NCBI GenBank assembly: GCA_903905735.1
Contig: CAIVHU010000130.1
Span: 1 to 64,000 of the forward strand
From: an uncultured beta proteobacterium
GTDB lineage: Bacteria > Pseudomonadota > Gammaproteobacteria > Burkholderiales > Burkholderiaceae_C
DNA: 64,000 nucleotides
Direction: 5' to 3'
Below, piece by piece: positions 8,720 through 17,788 of the stretch. The notes beneath the pieces were generated by a model, which had not been told where the DNA came from, searched no databases, and saw only the letters and a list, made by a program, of their open reading frames with translations. Position numbers and translations under genes: made by a program. Numbering within the stretch: position 1 is the first letter of the stretch; every line of letters starts with the position of its first letter.

Positions 8720-9595
8720 TCAAAGTTGACGCGCGGTGAAGGTGTCACAGCGCTGAACGCTGCCGTTCTTCAGCCCGGTTTCAAACCAGTGCTGGCGCTG
8801 GGCGCTGGTGCCGTGGGTGAAGCTGTCAGGCACGACCTGGCCACCGTGAGCGCGCTGCAAGGCATCGTCGCCAATCTTTGCCGCAGCGTTCATCGCCTCT
8901 TCAACATCACCGGCTTCAAGCAGCTGACGGGAGGCCTGCGCATGGTTGGCCCAGACACCGGCAAAGCAGTCGGCCTGCAGTTCCAGGCGCACACTCAGGG
9001 CGTTGTACTGCACCTCAGTCACCTTACCGCGCATCTGCCCCATCTGATCGCTGATGCCCATCAGGTTTTGCACATGGTGACCCACCTCGTGCGCAATCAC
9101 ATAGGCCTGGGCAAAGTCGCCGGGGGCACCGAGCTGATTCTTCAGGGTTTCGTAAAAACCCAAGTCGATATAAACCTTGCGGTCTGCGGGGCAATAAAAC
9201 GGCCCCATGGCCGTTTGACCCTGACCACAGGCGGTGGGTGTTGAACCGCGAAACAGCACCAGCTTGGGCTTCTGGTAAGTGCCACCACTCTGGGTGAACA
9301 CGTCGGTCCAGACATCCTCGGTATCGGCCAGCACGGTGGAAACGAACGCCGCCATGTGGTCGTCTGCCGGGGGTTTGTGCGCAGGTGCCGATTGGGTTTG
9401 GGGTGCCGGACTGCCGCCGCTGAGCAGGCTCAGTACCGTCATCGGATTGACACCCAGAAAATACGAGGCCACCAACGCAATGACGATCGAACCAATGCCG
9501 ATATGGCGGCCACCCAGACCACCCCCACCGGCGGGCCCGCCGTCATCACGGCGGTCTTCGACGTTGTCTGACTGACGGTTACCTTCCCACTTCAT
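8720..9595 (-). CDS. YpfJ-type neutral zinc metallopeptidase
   Basis: 291 residues. A charged, Gly/Arg-rich N-terminus (MKWEGNRQSDNVEDRRD) and a single membrane segment at about 30-48 precede a zinc-metallopeptidase domain. The zinc-binding signature HEVGHHVQNLMG is intact, followed by the ELQADCFAGVWANHA segment that supplies the third ligand in this family. E. coli YpfJ is the model; its substrate is unknown to me. The gene begins 16 bases from the stop of dcd, which is transcribed in the same direction, so the two may be co-transcribed. Confidence 0.85.
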   Translation of the reverse strand: MKWEGNRQSDNVEDRRDDGGPAGGGGLGGRHIGIGSIVIALVASYFLGVNPMTVLSLLSGGSPAPQTQSAPAHKPPADDHMAAFVSTVLADTEDVWTDVFTQSGGTYQKPKLVLFRGSTPTACGQGQTAMGPFYCPADRKVYIDLGFYETLKNQLGAPGDFAQAYVIAHEVGHHVQNLMGISDQMGQMRGKVTEVQYNALSVRLELQADCFAGVWANHAQASRQLLEAGDVEEAMNAAAKIGDDALQRAHGGQVVPDSFTHGTSAQRQHWFETGLKNGSVQRCDTFTARQL

Positions 9596-9611
9596 GACGG
9601 TGCGGGCCGGT

Positions 9612-10187
9612 TCAAGCCTTGGGCAGCGTCACACCGCGCTGACCCTGGTACTTGCCGCCACGGTCCTTGTAGCTGGTTTCACAGACGTCGTCCTTGTCGC
9701 TCTCAAAGAACAAGACCTGCGCGCAGCCTTCACCAGCGTAAATCTTGGCGGGCAGCGGCGTGGTGTTGGAGAACTCCAAAGTTACGTAACCTTCCCACTC
9801 GGGCTCAAACGGGGTGACGTTGACGATGATGCCGCAGCGCGCATAGGTACTCTTGCCCAGGCAGATGGTCAGCACGTTGCGCGGAATGCGGAAATACTCC
9901 ATGGTGCGCGCCAGCGCAAAGCTGTTGGGCGGGATGATGCAGACATCGTCGTTGAAATCGACAAAGCTCTTTTCGTCAAAGTTCTTCGGGTCCACTACCG
10001 TGCTGTGGATGTTGGTGAATACCTTGAATTCCGGGGCGCAGCGGATGTCATAGCCGTAACTGCTGGTGCCGTAGCTGACGATCTTTTGGCCTTCAGAGTC
10101 CTGGCGGATCTGACCAGGCTCGAAGGGTTCGATCATGCCGTGCTGTTCTGCCATGCGGCGAATCCATTTGTCGCTTTTGATGCTCAT
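9612..10187 (-). CDS. dcd: dCTP deaminase
   Basis: 191 residues, standard length for Dcd, which deaminates dCTP to dUTP in pyrimidine deoxynucleotide supply. The N-terminus [15 protein letters not shown], the [11 protein letters not shown] element, the active-site region with [12 protein letters not shown] and [17 protein letters not shown], and the C-terminal DRGGKYQGQ are all family hallmarks. A repeat copy (10261-10320) lies upstream. Confidence 0.96.
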   Translation of the reverse strand: MSIKSDKWIRRMAEQHGMIEPFEPGQIRQDSEGQKIVSYGTSSYGYDIRCAPEFKVFTNIHSTVVDPKNFDEKSFVDFNDDVCIIPPNSFALARTMEYFRIPRNVLTICLGKSTYARCGIIVNVTPFEPEWEGYVTLEFSNTTPLPAKIYAGEGCAQVLFFESDKDDVCETSYKDRGGKYQGQRGVTLPKA

Positions 10188-10260
10188 GGGAAATTGGTCT
10201 CCTGGGATGCGCCAGATTGTAAGCAGGCATGAGCCGCGTTTGGAAGCGACGAATCAGCTA

Positions 10261-10320
10261 CTATAAATATAGCTTCTTGCGACCTTGTTTATTGGGCTAC
10301 AGTCCTAAAAGGCTTATAAA
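10261..10320 (+). repeat. dispersed palindromic repeat, intergenic copy dcd/eamA
   Basis: Matches the window-wide pattern AtAGCT-(about 20 nt)-GGGCTa-AGtCCTAAAAggCTT-ATAAA. It lies between the divergent upstream side of dcd and the 3' end of the EamA-type gene. The other intergenic parts of 10188-10347 show no gene. Confidence 0.7.
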
Positions 10321-10347
10321 TGCAGACTGCAAGATTCATTGACGCCA

Positions 10348-11250
10348 TCAAACTTGCCGCACCCTGGTTTCGCCCCACACCACCAGCAGCAGGCCGATCA
10401 GCACCAGGCCCAGACCACCATAGGCCAGCGCGCCGGGTTGCTCGCCCACGACGATGATCGCCAGCACAAACGCCGTCAGCGGTTCAGCCAGCGACAAGGT
10501 GACACAACTTGCCGCCGACACCCGCCTCAAGGCGTGGCTGAACAGCAAAAAAGCCACCCCGGTGACGACCACGCCGAGATAAATCACCATCACCCAGGTC
10601 GAAGGTGATGCCACAAAGGCAGGCGATACCAGCGCAGCCACTGGCACGGCAATCACAGCTGCCACCGAAAAAATCAGGAGTGTCGCCACAAACGACGAGG
10701 CCAGCCCTACCAGATGCTTGGCGAGCAGGGTGTAGCTGGCGTAAGAAAAGCCTGCCAGCAGACAAAACATCAAACCCGCCTTGTCGAACCTCGCATCTGC
10801 ACCAGAGCTCAGAAGCATCAAACTGATCCCCGTCACCGCCGCAGCGGTTCCCACCCACCAGACCGGTCGTGGCCATCGTCGGGCAACCAGTCCCTCCAGC
10901 ACCCCGACCCAAACCGGCCCGCTGCCAATGGCCACACCGGTTCCCACCGCCACGCCAGTGGCCTTGACACCGGCAAAAAAGCTCAGGTTGTAGGCGGCCA
11001 TGGCGATGCCCCCGAGCAGCGCCCACGGCCAGACGGCTCGTAACAAAAGTTCTCCAGCCAGCGGACGGGACCGGCCAAACAGCACCATGGCGGCGAAGAA
11101 GAGACTGCCGATGGCCAACCTCAAGGCACCGATCCAATAAGGCGAGGTTTGCGACGAAGCAAAGGTTTGTGCGGTGCCGGTCGTTCCCCAAAGGGCCGCC
11201 GCCGTGAGTGCCATGACCACACCGGCCAATGTTTGATTTTTCATACCCAA
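10348..11250 (-). CDS. EamA/DMT-family transporter
   Basis: 300 residues with ten hydrophobic segments arranged as two EamA repeats (about 8-140 and 150-285), the layout of drug/metabolite transporters such as RhtA and YdcZ relatives. Visible family features include the early AALWGTTGTAQ and the C-terminal SLAEPLTAFVLAIIVVGEQ, a conserved helix-9 element. Direction and substrate (amino acids, purines or other metabolites) cannot be read from the sequence. Neighbouring purine genes make a purine-related substrate possible but unproven. The intergenic region 11251-11420 has no further gene. Confidence 0.82.
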   Translation of the reverse strand: MGMKNQTLAGVVMALTAAALWGTTGTAQTFASSQTSPYWIGALRLAIGSLFFAAMVLFGRSRPLAGELLLRAVWPWALLGGIAMAAYNLSFFAGVKATGVAVGTGVAIGSGPVWVGVLEGLVARRWPRPVWWVGTAAAVTGISLMLLSSGADARFDKAGLMFCLLAGFSYASYTLLAKHLVGLASSFVATLLIFSVAAVIAVPVAALVSPAFVASPSTWVMVIYLGVVVTGVAFLLFSHALRRVSAASCVTLSLAEPLTAFVLAIIVVGEQPGALAYGGLGLVLIGLLLVVWGETRVRQV

Positions 11251-11420
11251 ATGGTGCAGGGCAGCCGCGCTCCAACTTTCGAGATTCTCTTGACCTTAAC
11301 GTGAAATAACGCACCTATTGAAAAACGCCGCAACCTGCCGTATAAAGTCACAGCATATTGCAATCATAAATCCAAATTTCATGCTTCGGGGTGGCGCGGT
11401 CTGGCGCCATGAAAGTTAGT

Positions 11421-12122
11421 TCAGCAAGCCCGAATCGCCCGCGTACCCACCTGGCGGTCACGCTTGAGCGCAAAGCTCAAAGCGCTGGCAGACCGATAAC
11501 CCACCCGAAGGGCCGTGGCCTCCAGAGACACGCCTTGGCGCAACAGCCGCTGTGCAGCATCCAGCCGGATGCCACGCAGGTAGGCTTGAGGCGCCTGCCC
11601 AGTGAGTTCCAACAGCCGCACATGAAAGCGCTGTGGGCTCAGGAAAAACAGCCTGCCCATGCGCTCGGTGTTCCAGCTTTCATGTAAGGCCGCTTTCAGC
11701 GCAGCATCGAGTTGCGTCAGGTCGATACCGCGGCGCGCCAGAATGCGCGGTGCCTGCAGAACCTGGGCTAGTTGCAAGGTGACATCGAGCACATCCACAC
11801 TCTGACGGCAGGCTGCGGTCACGGCAAAGCTGCGCGCGCGCCCAACGTCATGATGATCGGGGAGTTCAATCACAAACATCCGGGCATCTTTGGAGGTCAA
11901 AAAACCGTGGTTGACACCCGCCGGAATGAGCATGCCGCAAGAGGTATCGGCAAACGCACTGTGACCACCGATCTCCAGCTCCATGCGGCCCCGCAATGCA
12001 AACATGATTTGCACGTGGCCGTGTTCGTGGCTCAGGTATTCGCCGTTGTAACGACGTGTACCGCTCCAGACACCATCGAATGGTGATTGATTCACCTGCA
12101 TGTCAAAAGCACCGGCAAACAC
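11421..12122 (-). CDS. AraC-family transcriptional regulator
   Basis: About 233 residues: an N-terminal cupin-like sensing domain (residues 10-100, with SHEHGHVQIMFALRG and GMLIPAGVNHGF) and a C-terminal AraC HTH pair (about 140-230, including LDAAQRLLRQGVSLEATALRVGY and SASALSFALKRD). The start is uncertain: GTG at 12122 or ATG at 12101; the frame stays open to a stop near 12170 without a better start. A repeat copy lies directly upstream at 12194-12253 and may have altered the 5' end. Candidate targets are the neighbouring transporter or guaD. Confidence 0.78.
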   Translation of the reverse strand: MFAGAFDMQVNQSPFDGVWSGTRRYNGEYLSHEHGHVQIMFALRGRMELEIGGHSAFADTSCGMLIPAGVNHGFLTSKDARMFVIELPDHHDVGRARSFAVTAACRQSVDVLDVTLQLAQVLQAPRILARRGIDLTQLDAALKAALHESWNTERMGRLFFLSPQRFHVRLLELTGQAPQAYLRGIRLDAAQRLLRQGVSLEATALRVGYRSASALSFALKRDRQVGTRAIRAC

Positions 12123-12193
12123 CGCAGCCAGCAGCGCCTGACACGGCGCAAAGAGCTTGGCACAAAGCGATCAAATGCCTACGGTTTGCTTCA

Positions 12194-12253
12194 CTTTTCA
12201 TAGCTTCTAGCGTTTGCTTCTATTGGGCTAGATGCCTAAAAAGCTTGTGAAAT
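12194..12253 (+). repeat. dispersed palindromic repeat overlapping the 3' end of guaD
   Basis: Sequence TTCATAGCTTCTAGCG followed by GGGCTAGATGCCTAAAAAGC matches the window-wide repeat. The guaD stop codon (12236-12238 on the reverse strand) and its last codons lie inside the repeat, so the repeat encodes the C-terminal residues ISQAF. Confidence 0.7.
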
Positions 12254-13558
12254 CACCGTCTGCTCCACCAGCCGGTCATCACCCAGCACAATCATCGCGA
12301 AAAGCAATTCATCCAGACTGGTGGCCTGTGCTGTGCGGCGCGCCATCAGCGGCGTGGCCTTCGGATTCAGCACCACAAAGTCCGCCTCGCAGCCCGGTTG
12401 CAGGTTGCCCACCACACCCGCCAGACCCAGTGCTTGTGCCGCGCCAGCGGTGTGCTGCCACCAAAGATGCTGCGGCGACAGCGACAGACCGGCCTTGGTC
12501 TGCCCTTCCCGCCCTACGTAATAAGCCGCCAGCATGGTGTGAAACGGGCTGAAGCTGGTGCCGCCACCTACGTCATTGGCCAGGCCGTACTGAAAATCCG
12601 CGCGGTCAGCACCGGCGTAGTCAAAAAAACCGCTGCCCAAAAACAGGTTGCTGGTGGGGCAGACCGCAGCGGCGGCACCCGAGTCGCGCATCAGAGCCCG
12701 GTCAACGTCATCAAAGTGGATGCAATGCGCGTAGATGGCCCGCTGGCGCAACAAACCAAAGTCGGCGTAGGTGTGCAGGTAACTGCTTGATGCCGGAAAG
12801 AGGTCGCGCGCCCAAGCAATTTCCTCGTGGTTTTCCGCCACATGCGACTGAATCCAGACATCGGGGTAACGCGCCGCCAGCTCGCCTGCGCCACGCAACT
12901 GCGCATCCGAGCTGGTGGGCGCGAAACGCGGCGTGATGGCGTAGCCCAGCCGCTCCACACCGTGCCACTGTTTCAGCAGGGCTTCGGAGTCGATCAGGCT
13001 TTGCTCGGTGGCATCCAAGCCGCCGGGGCTGGAGGGCTGGTTCAGCAGGTCGGGCGGTGCGTGGCGGTCCATCAGGCACAGGCCGGTGATCAGCCTGAGC
13101 TGGCGCTTTTGCGCTTCCAGAAACAAGGCCTGCACAGAAGCCGGGTGCGAGGTGGCAAACGTCAGCGACGTGGTCACGCCGTTGCGCAACATCTCCGCTA
13201 CAAAGAAAGTAGCGGCCTGCGCACAGTATTCGGGGGCTGCGAAGCGTTTTTCTTCTGGAAAAGTGTAGTGCTCCAGCCACGGCAGCAAGCCGTCTGCGGG
13301 CGAGCCGATCACATTGGTTTGCGGGTAATGGCTGTGCAGATCGACAAAACCCGGCGCGATGATGCGCCCGGCCAAGTGCTGCACCGGCACTTGCGGGTAG
13401 CGTGCGACGACATCTCGGTACGGGCCTACTGCCTGCACCACCTGTGTACCTTGGGCGTTCGGCCCGACGACCAACAGGCCATCTTCTTCGTGGATGGCGC
13501 TTTGGTGCGCATCACTGTTGTGCTGGAAATACAGGAGGGAGGATCGGTAGGCTTTCAT
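12236..13558 (-). CDS. guaD: guanine deaminase
   Basis: 440 residues, typical for the amidohydrolase-type guanine deaminase that converts guanine to xanthine. Metal ligands are visible in DLHSHYPQTNVIG (HxH), IQSHVAENHEEI and IYAHCIHFDD, and the guanine-deaminase-specific CPTSNLFLGSGFFDY with the later NDVGGGTSFSPF are present. Its product feeds the xanthine dehydrogenase encoded at 28-32 kb. The final codons and stop come from a dispersed repeat copy. The gene is divergent from the YhhQ-type transporter gene, whose ATG lies 67 bases away. Confidence 0.93.
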   Translation of the reverse strand: MKAYRSSLLYFQHNSDAHQSAIHEEDGLLVVGPNAQGTQVVQAVGPYRDVVARYPQVPVQHLAGRIIAPGFVDLHSHYPQTNVIGSPADGLLPWLEHYTFPEEKRFAAPEYCAQAATFFVAEMLRNGVTTSLTFATSHPASVQALFLEAQKRQLRLITGLCLMDRHAPPDLLNQPSSPGGLDATEQSLIDSEALLKQWHGVERLGYAITPRFAPTSSDAQLRGAGELAARYPDVWIQSHVAENHEEIAWARDLFPASSSYLHTYADFGLLRQRAIYAHCIHFDDVDRALMRDSGAAAAVCPTSNLFLGSGFFDYAGADRADFQYGLANDVGGGTSFSPFHTMLAAYYVGREGQTKAGLSLSPQHLWWQHTAGAAQALGLAGVVGNLQPGCEADFVVLNPKATPLMARRTAQATSLDELLFAMIVLGDDRLVEQTVISQAF

Positions 13559-13625
13559 CAGGGTGAGAGCTTATCCAATTTGCGGCTGGTGGGCGGAAAT
13601 GGTGCCGCGCGGCGATAATTGCCGG

Positions 13626-14171
13626 ATGAATTCCTCCACCCCGACCCCTCTTTTAACCCTTTGGCGGCCGATTCTGGCCATGCTGCTGGTGATCGTCTCG
13701 TCCAATTACCTGGTGCAATTCCCGATCAATGACTGGCTGACCTGGGGTGCCTTCACCTTCCCTGTCGCGTTTCTGGTCACTGATTTGACCAACCGCGCCG
13801 TGGGCAACGCCGCTGCCCGGCGCGTGGCCTGGACCGGTTTTGCCATTGCCGTGGTCGTGTCTCTGGCACTGGCACCATGGCGCATTGCGATGGCTTCGGG
13901 CATGGCATTCATTCTGGGCCAGCTGCTCGACATCGTGGCCTTCAACCGCCTGCGCGCTGGCTCATGGTGGAAAGCACCGCTGATCGGCTCGGTGGTGGCC
14001 TCCATTGTCGATACCGGCGTGTTCTTCTTCCTGGCCTTCTACGGCTCGGACATGAACTGGCTGATGCTGGCCACAGGCGACCTGAGCATCAAATGGCTGA
14101 TGGCCGCCCTGCTGCTGGCCCCGTATCGCATGATGCTGCCGCGCCTGCAACTCTGGGTGCCTGCGCGCTGA
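13626..14171 (+). CDS. yhhQ: YhhQ/VUT-family (queuosine precursor) transporter
   Basis: 181 residues from the ATG at 13626 (MNSSTPTPLLTLWRPILA), preferred to the longer frame because the first hydrophobic helix begins soon after it. About six membrane segments and the family elements FTFPVAFLVTDLTNR and GSVVASIVDTGVFFF are visible. Characterised members import the 7-deazaguanine queuosine precursors preQ0 and preQ1, which fits a setting between guanine and adenine deaminase genes. The substrate is inferred from family knowledge. Confidence 0.85.
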   Translation: MNSSTPTPLLTLWRPILAMLLVIVSSNYLVQFPINDWLTWGAFTFPVAFLVTDLTNRAVGNAAARRVAWTGFAIAVVVSLALAPWRIAMASGMAFILGQLLDIVAFNRLRAGSWWKAPLIGSVVASIVDTGVFFFLAFYGSDMNWLMLATGDLSIKWLMAALLLAPYRMMLPRLQLWVPAR

Positions 14172-14200
14172 TCGCTCGCGGGCTGCCCGCGGGGTAGCCA

Positions 14201-15241
14201 TCATTCGAAGGTTTCAAAAAACTCGTCCAAGCGGTGCTGCAAGGCCAGCTTGGCGGTCTTGTCGATGAAACTAGCTTCAAAACTGTTGGACGCCAACTGA
14301 TATCCGTGCTGCGCGCCCAGTTGCAGCGCGGCAAAGGTCTGGGTGAAGTTCTCGTTGATGTAGCCGCCAAAATACGCCGGATCGTCTGAATTGACGGTGG
14401 CCACCAGCCCCGCGTCGAGCATCTGGCCCAGGTTGTGCGTCGCCAGCGTAGGAAACACCCGCAATTTCAGGTTGGACAGCGGGCACACCGTCAACGGTAT
14501 CTGGTCTTTTGCCAGGCGTTCGACCAATGCCGGGTCTTTCATGGCTTGCACGCCGTGGTCGATACGTTCAACTTTGAGAGCATCCAGCGCGCTCCAGATA
14601 TAGGCTGGCGGCCCTTCTTCCCCTGCATGCGCCACCAGATGCAGCCCAAGAACGCGAGCGTTGGCAAACACGCGGGTGAACTTCTCGGGCGGGTGGCCCA
14701 GTTCGCTCGAGGCCAGACCTACACCCACCAGTTTGTCCAGATGCGGCGTGGCCTGCTCCAGCGCTTCAAACGCCTCGGCTTCACTCAAATGGCGCAGAAA
14801 GCACAGAATCAGGCTGGCGCTGACACCCAGTTGCCCTTGCGCATCCAGACAGGCGCGGTGCAGCCCGTTGATCACGACATCGGCACTCACTCCGTGACCC
14901 GTATGGGTCTGGGTGTCAAAGAAGATTTCGGTATGCAGCACATGGTCCGCCGCAGCACGCTGCAGGTAGGCCCAGGCCATGTCGTAAAAGTCCTGCTCGG
15001 TGCAGAGCACCAGCGTGCCCTCGTGGTAAACGTCCAGAAATTCCTGCAGGTTGCCAAACACGTAGGCGCGGCGAAGCGCTTGGACATCAGCGTAGGGCAC
15101 AGACAGGCCGTTGCGTGCCGCCAGGGCAAACATCAGTTCGGGCTCCAGCGAGCCCTCGATGTGCATGTGGAGTTCGGCCTTGGGCATGCGCTTGAGCAAA
15201 TCCGGCAAACGCTCGGCGGAAACAGGTTTCAGAAGGGTCAT
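14201..15241 (-). CDS. add: adenine/adenosine deaminase-family protein, probably adenine deaminase
   Basis: 346 residues from ATG 15241 (MTLLKPVSAERLPDLLKRM). Zinc and active-site motifs are present: ELHMHIEGSLEPE (HxH), VAHAGEEGPP (catalytic HxxE) and VNSDDPAYFGGY. From memory, SSELGHPPEKF and SDDPAYFGG resemble the Pseudomonas adenine deaminase PA0148 more than classical adenosine deaminases, so hypoxanthine formation from adenine is my preferred reaction. It follows the sensor-kinase gene by 70 bases on the same strand and could be partly co-transcribed with that operon. Adenosine deaminase remains possible. Confidence 0.85.
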   Translation of the reverse strand: MTLLKPVSAERLPDLLKRMPKAELHMHIEGSLEPELMFALAARNGLSVPYADVQALRRAYVFGNLQEFLDVYHEGTLVLCTEQDFYDMAWAYLQRAAADHVLHTEIFFDTQTHTGHGVSADVVINGLHRACLDAQGQLGVSASLILCFLRHLSEAEAFEALEQATPHLDKLVGVGLASSELGHPPEKFTRVFANARVLGLHLVAHAGEEGPPAYIWSALDALKVERIDHGVQAMKDPALVERLAKDQIPLTVCPLSNLKLRVFPTLATHNLGQMLDAGLVATVNSDDPAYFGGYINENFTQTFAALQLGAQHGYQLASNSFEASFIDKTAKLALQHRLDEFFETFE

Positions 15242-15311
15242 GCGGCACTCAATGGTGTCAAAACGGTACAGTCTAGCGGACAGCCGTTTCAGCCGCGCAC
15301 CACCTGTCGCA

Positions 15312-16859
15312 CTAGGCCGCTGGCAGGTCGATGGTAAAACAGGCACCCTCTGCGCCGTTGGCCACCCGCAATCGCCCGTTCATGTTGTTTTCCACAATCA
15401 TCTTCGACATGTACAGGCCAATTCCTGTGCCCTTGCCTTCTTCCTTGGTGGTGAAGTACGGCTCAAAAATCTTGTCCAAAATGTCCGGGTCAATGCCACC
15501 TCCGTTGTCTTCGACTGAAATCTGGATGCGGTCCCCCAGCCCCTGCGCACGCATCAGAATGTGCGGTTGCCCTTGCTTTGATGCCAGAACAGCATCCTTG
15601 GCGTTGCTCAGCAAATTCAGCACCACCTGCGAAAACTCACCCTGCACCCCTAGTAGTTCCAGCGACTCGTCGCACTCCAGGTCCAGCGTCACCGCATGAT
15701 TTTTGAACACGCCTTCCATGATGTCAGCGGAGGACCGCATGGCCTGCGCCAGCTTGAACGCCTCGGCATGTTTGCCAGGCTTGAAGAAGTTGCGGAACTC
15801 GTCGATGGTGGACGACATCCGCTCTACCAGCTCGTTGGACTTGCGCTGCATCCGCACCATGGACTGGTCGGTCAGCGTCCCCATGGCATGCTGCATGCGC
15901 ATGTTTTGCATCACCAGGCTGAGAGCATTGAGCGGCTGGCGCCACTGGTGAGCGATGGCACCAATCATCTCGCCCATTGCCGCCAAGCGCGACTGGTGAA
16001 TCAGCAGGCTTTCCTGCTGCTTGCGCTTGGCAATTTCATCGCGCACGCGGTGGTCCAGCGTGCGGTTAAGCTCGTCGAGCTCGCTGGTGCGCTCGGCCAC
16101 CTTGCGCTCGAGTTCCTGGTTGGAGTCCTGCAGCCGGTCACGGCTTTGCTGCAAGGCATCCACCATCTGGTTGAAACTGTTGGAGAGCTGACCAATTTCG
16201 TCATTGCGGCGAATGTCCACGCGCGCGCCCAGATCACCCGTGGCCACCCGCGAGGCGGCCTCGCTGATCGTGGCAATGGGGCGCGTCAGCCAAAGCGCAA
16301 AAAAGTAGCCCACTGGCAAAACCGCAACCAGCACCAGCAACGAGATGTACAGCATTTTCCGGTACATCTCGGTGATGCTGGTGTTGTACTCATCCGTGTT
16401 GAAGTCCATCTGGATCGCGCCCCACACAACACCACTGAATCGGATGGGCGTGCTGTAGCGGTAATGCCGCTGACCTGCGGGGTCAGTGAAGATGCCGTAG
16501 GCCTCATGATCCAGAATCGCGGCGGGGGCCGCTTCACGCTGACCCTCCTGCATGTCCCAACCTTTGGGCTCGATGCGCATGGGCGTACCGCGCTTGGGGA
16601 AGATCACGACAGACTCAATGCTTTTGTTGTTTTGCAGCACCTGCAGGTTGTGCTCCACCACAAAGCCGAAATCGTCGGTGAGCATGGCATCCGAGCAGGC
16701 TTGAATGATGGAGCGCGACACGGTGGCCGCCTGCGAGTACATCACCTTGAGCAACGATTCCTGTTGCAGCGGGATGATCAAAAAGCCATACAACACCGTC
16801 ATCACCAGCAACAGGCTGCCAAAAACGCCAAACACCCGCAAAAAAATCCGGTTTTTCAT
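15312..16859 (-). CDS. membrane sensor histidine kinase (last gene of the PhnD-like operon)
   Basis: 515 residues. TM1 is at about 8-30, a periplasmic domain at 31-168 (single-Cache-like size), and TM2 at 170-192. A HAMP domain (about 190-245) and a coiled coil (245-300) follow, then the H box AIAHQWRQPLNAL with phospho-acceptor H304, N box (LNLLSNAKDAV), DNGGGI and GTGIGLYMSK. No receiver or DNA-binding domain is attached. Its ATG overlaps the stop of the preceding PhnD-like gene by four bases. The natural partner is the REC domain of the HD-GYP protein encoded first in the same operon, which is inference. Its ligand may reach it through the three binding proteins. Confidence 0.9.
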   Translation of the reverse strand: MKNRIFLRVFGVFGSLLLVMTVLYGFLIIPLQQESLLKVMYSQAATVSRSIIQACSDAMLTDDFGFVVEHNLQVLQNNKSIESVVIFPKRGTPMRIEPKGWDMQEGQREAAPAAILDHEAYGIFTDPAGQRHYRYSTPIRFSGVVWGAIQMDFNTDEYNTSITEMYRKMLYISLLVLVAVLPVGYFFALWLTRPIATISEAASRVATGDLGARVDIRRNDEIGQLSNSFNQMVDALQQSRDRLQDSNQELERKVAERTSELDELNRTLDHRVRDEIAKRKQQESLLIHQSRLAAMGEMIGAIAHQWRQPLNALSLVMQNMRMQHAMGTLTDQSMVRMQRKSNELVERMSSTIDEFRNFFKPGKHAEAFKLAQAMRSSADIMEGVFKNHAVTLDLECDESLELLGVQGEFSQVVLNLLSNAKDAVLASKQGQPHILMRAQGLGDRIQISVEDNGGGIDPDILDKIFEPYFTTKEEGKGTGIGLYMSKMIVENNMNGRLRVANGAEGACFTIDLPAA

Positions 16860-17788
16860 TTTCCCTTGGTCTTTCGCGCATGCTGGTTTTTGAGCTCACG
16901 CAGGGTGTCATCCAACTGCAGGAACGGTTCGAGTTCCTGTGGGCTGGCGACCTCGAGGTGGTCCATCTTGAAGATATCGAGCAACTGCCGCCCGCGCGGG
17001 TACGTGTGCAGGGTAGGAATCAGCTTTAAATTGCGTTCAACAAAAGCGCCGGGGACCTTGCCGCTGAAAAACGCGTAATACATGCCCGAGAAGGGCACCT
17101 CCGCCAGCACCGGGCCTATTTTCTGTCTCAACTGGGGGTTCATCTCGCGGGACAACTCATAACCGTAGCGATAGACCAGCACAGCATCTACCTTGCCAAA
17201 AAACAAGCGCATCACCGCCTGACTGTTGGTGGGCACGTGCTGGATGTCAGAAAACACTTTGCTGCATTCACGCCCATACTGCCGCCAGCACACCGTTTCC
17301 AGATAGGTGGTGGCCGTCTGGTCGTCTTCGAGCAAAGCGATGCGCTTGCCAAGGAGACCGCCAACCGAATGGATGTCCGACTCACGCGATGCCAGCAGCA
17401 GCATGTTCCAGCCGCCGGGCACTGCGACCGAAAACCCGTCTGCCAGGTCTGCCGGGTTGAATTTCGTCGCCAGCGTCATGGCATCGGCATTGACCGCGTT
17501 GATTTCGCCGCGCTCAAATGCCGTGCGCATCTTGTCTATATCCTCATAGAACGTCACCGATACCGGCAATTTGAAAGTTGCGGCCAGCTCCTGCGACCAC
17601 AGGGAAAACGCATTGCGCAGGTCGGTGCGTGACATTTCACGCCGGGCACCCTGGTAAAACCCGATTCGAACCGTTTCCTCGGCATGGGCGACGGTGGAGA
17701 AGGCCAGAACACAAAGCCACAACTTCAGCCCCGCCGTTGCGCTGCGAGACAGCCTGCGCACGAACCCACGCAGCCTGGCAACGCTCAT
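16856..17788 (-). CDS. PhnD-like periplasmic binding protein, copy 1
   Basis: 310 residues with a Sec signal peptide (hydrophobic core LKLWLCVLAFSTVAHA, cleavage after about residue 36). The mature part is a PhnD/phosphate-phosphonate-type type-2 binding fold: VRIGFYQG at the start, the GEINAVNADAMTLA segment, YLETVCW, LFFGKVDAVLVYR, MNPQ and RGRQLLDIFK. These landmarks recur in the two genes upstream, showing an ancient triplication. Two cysteines flank the YLET helix (CWRQYGREC). No ABC permease or ATPase lies nearby, so a sensory rather than transport role is likely. It overlaps its neighbours by ATGA on both sides. Confidence 0.82.
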   Translation of the reverse strand: MSVARLRGFVRRLSRSATAGLKLWLCVLAFSTVAHAEETVRIGFYQGARREMSRTDLRNAFSLWSQELAATFKLPVSVTFYEDIDKMRTAFERGEINAVNADAMTLATKFNPADLADGFSVAVPGGWNMLLLASRESDIHSVGGLLGKRIALLEDDQTATTYLETVCWRQYGRECSKVFSDIQHVPTNSQAVMRLFFGKVDAVLVYRYGYELSREMNPQLRQKIGPVLAEVPFSGMYYAFFSGKVPGAFVERNLKLIPTLHTYPRGRQLLDIFKMDHLEVASPQELEPFLQLDDTLRELKNQHARKTKGK

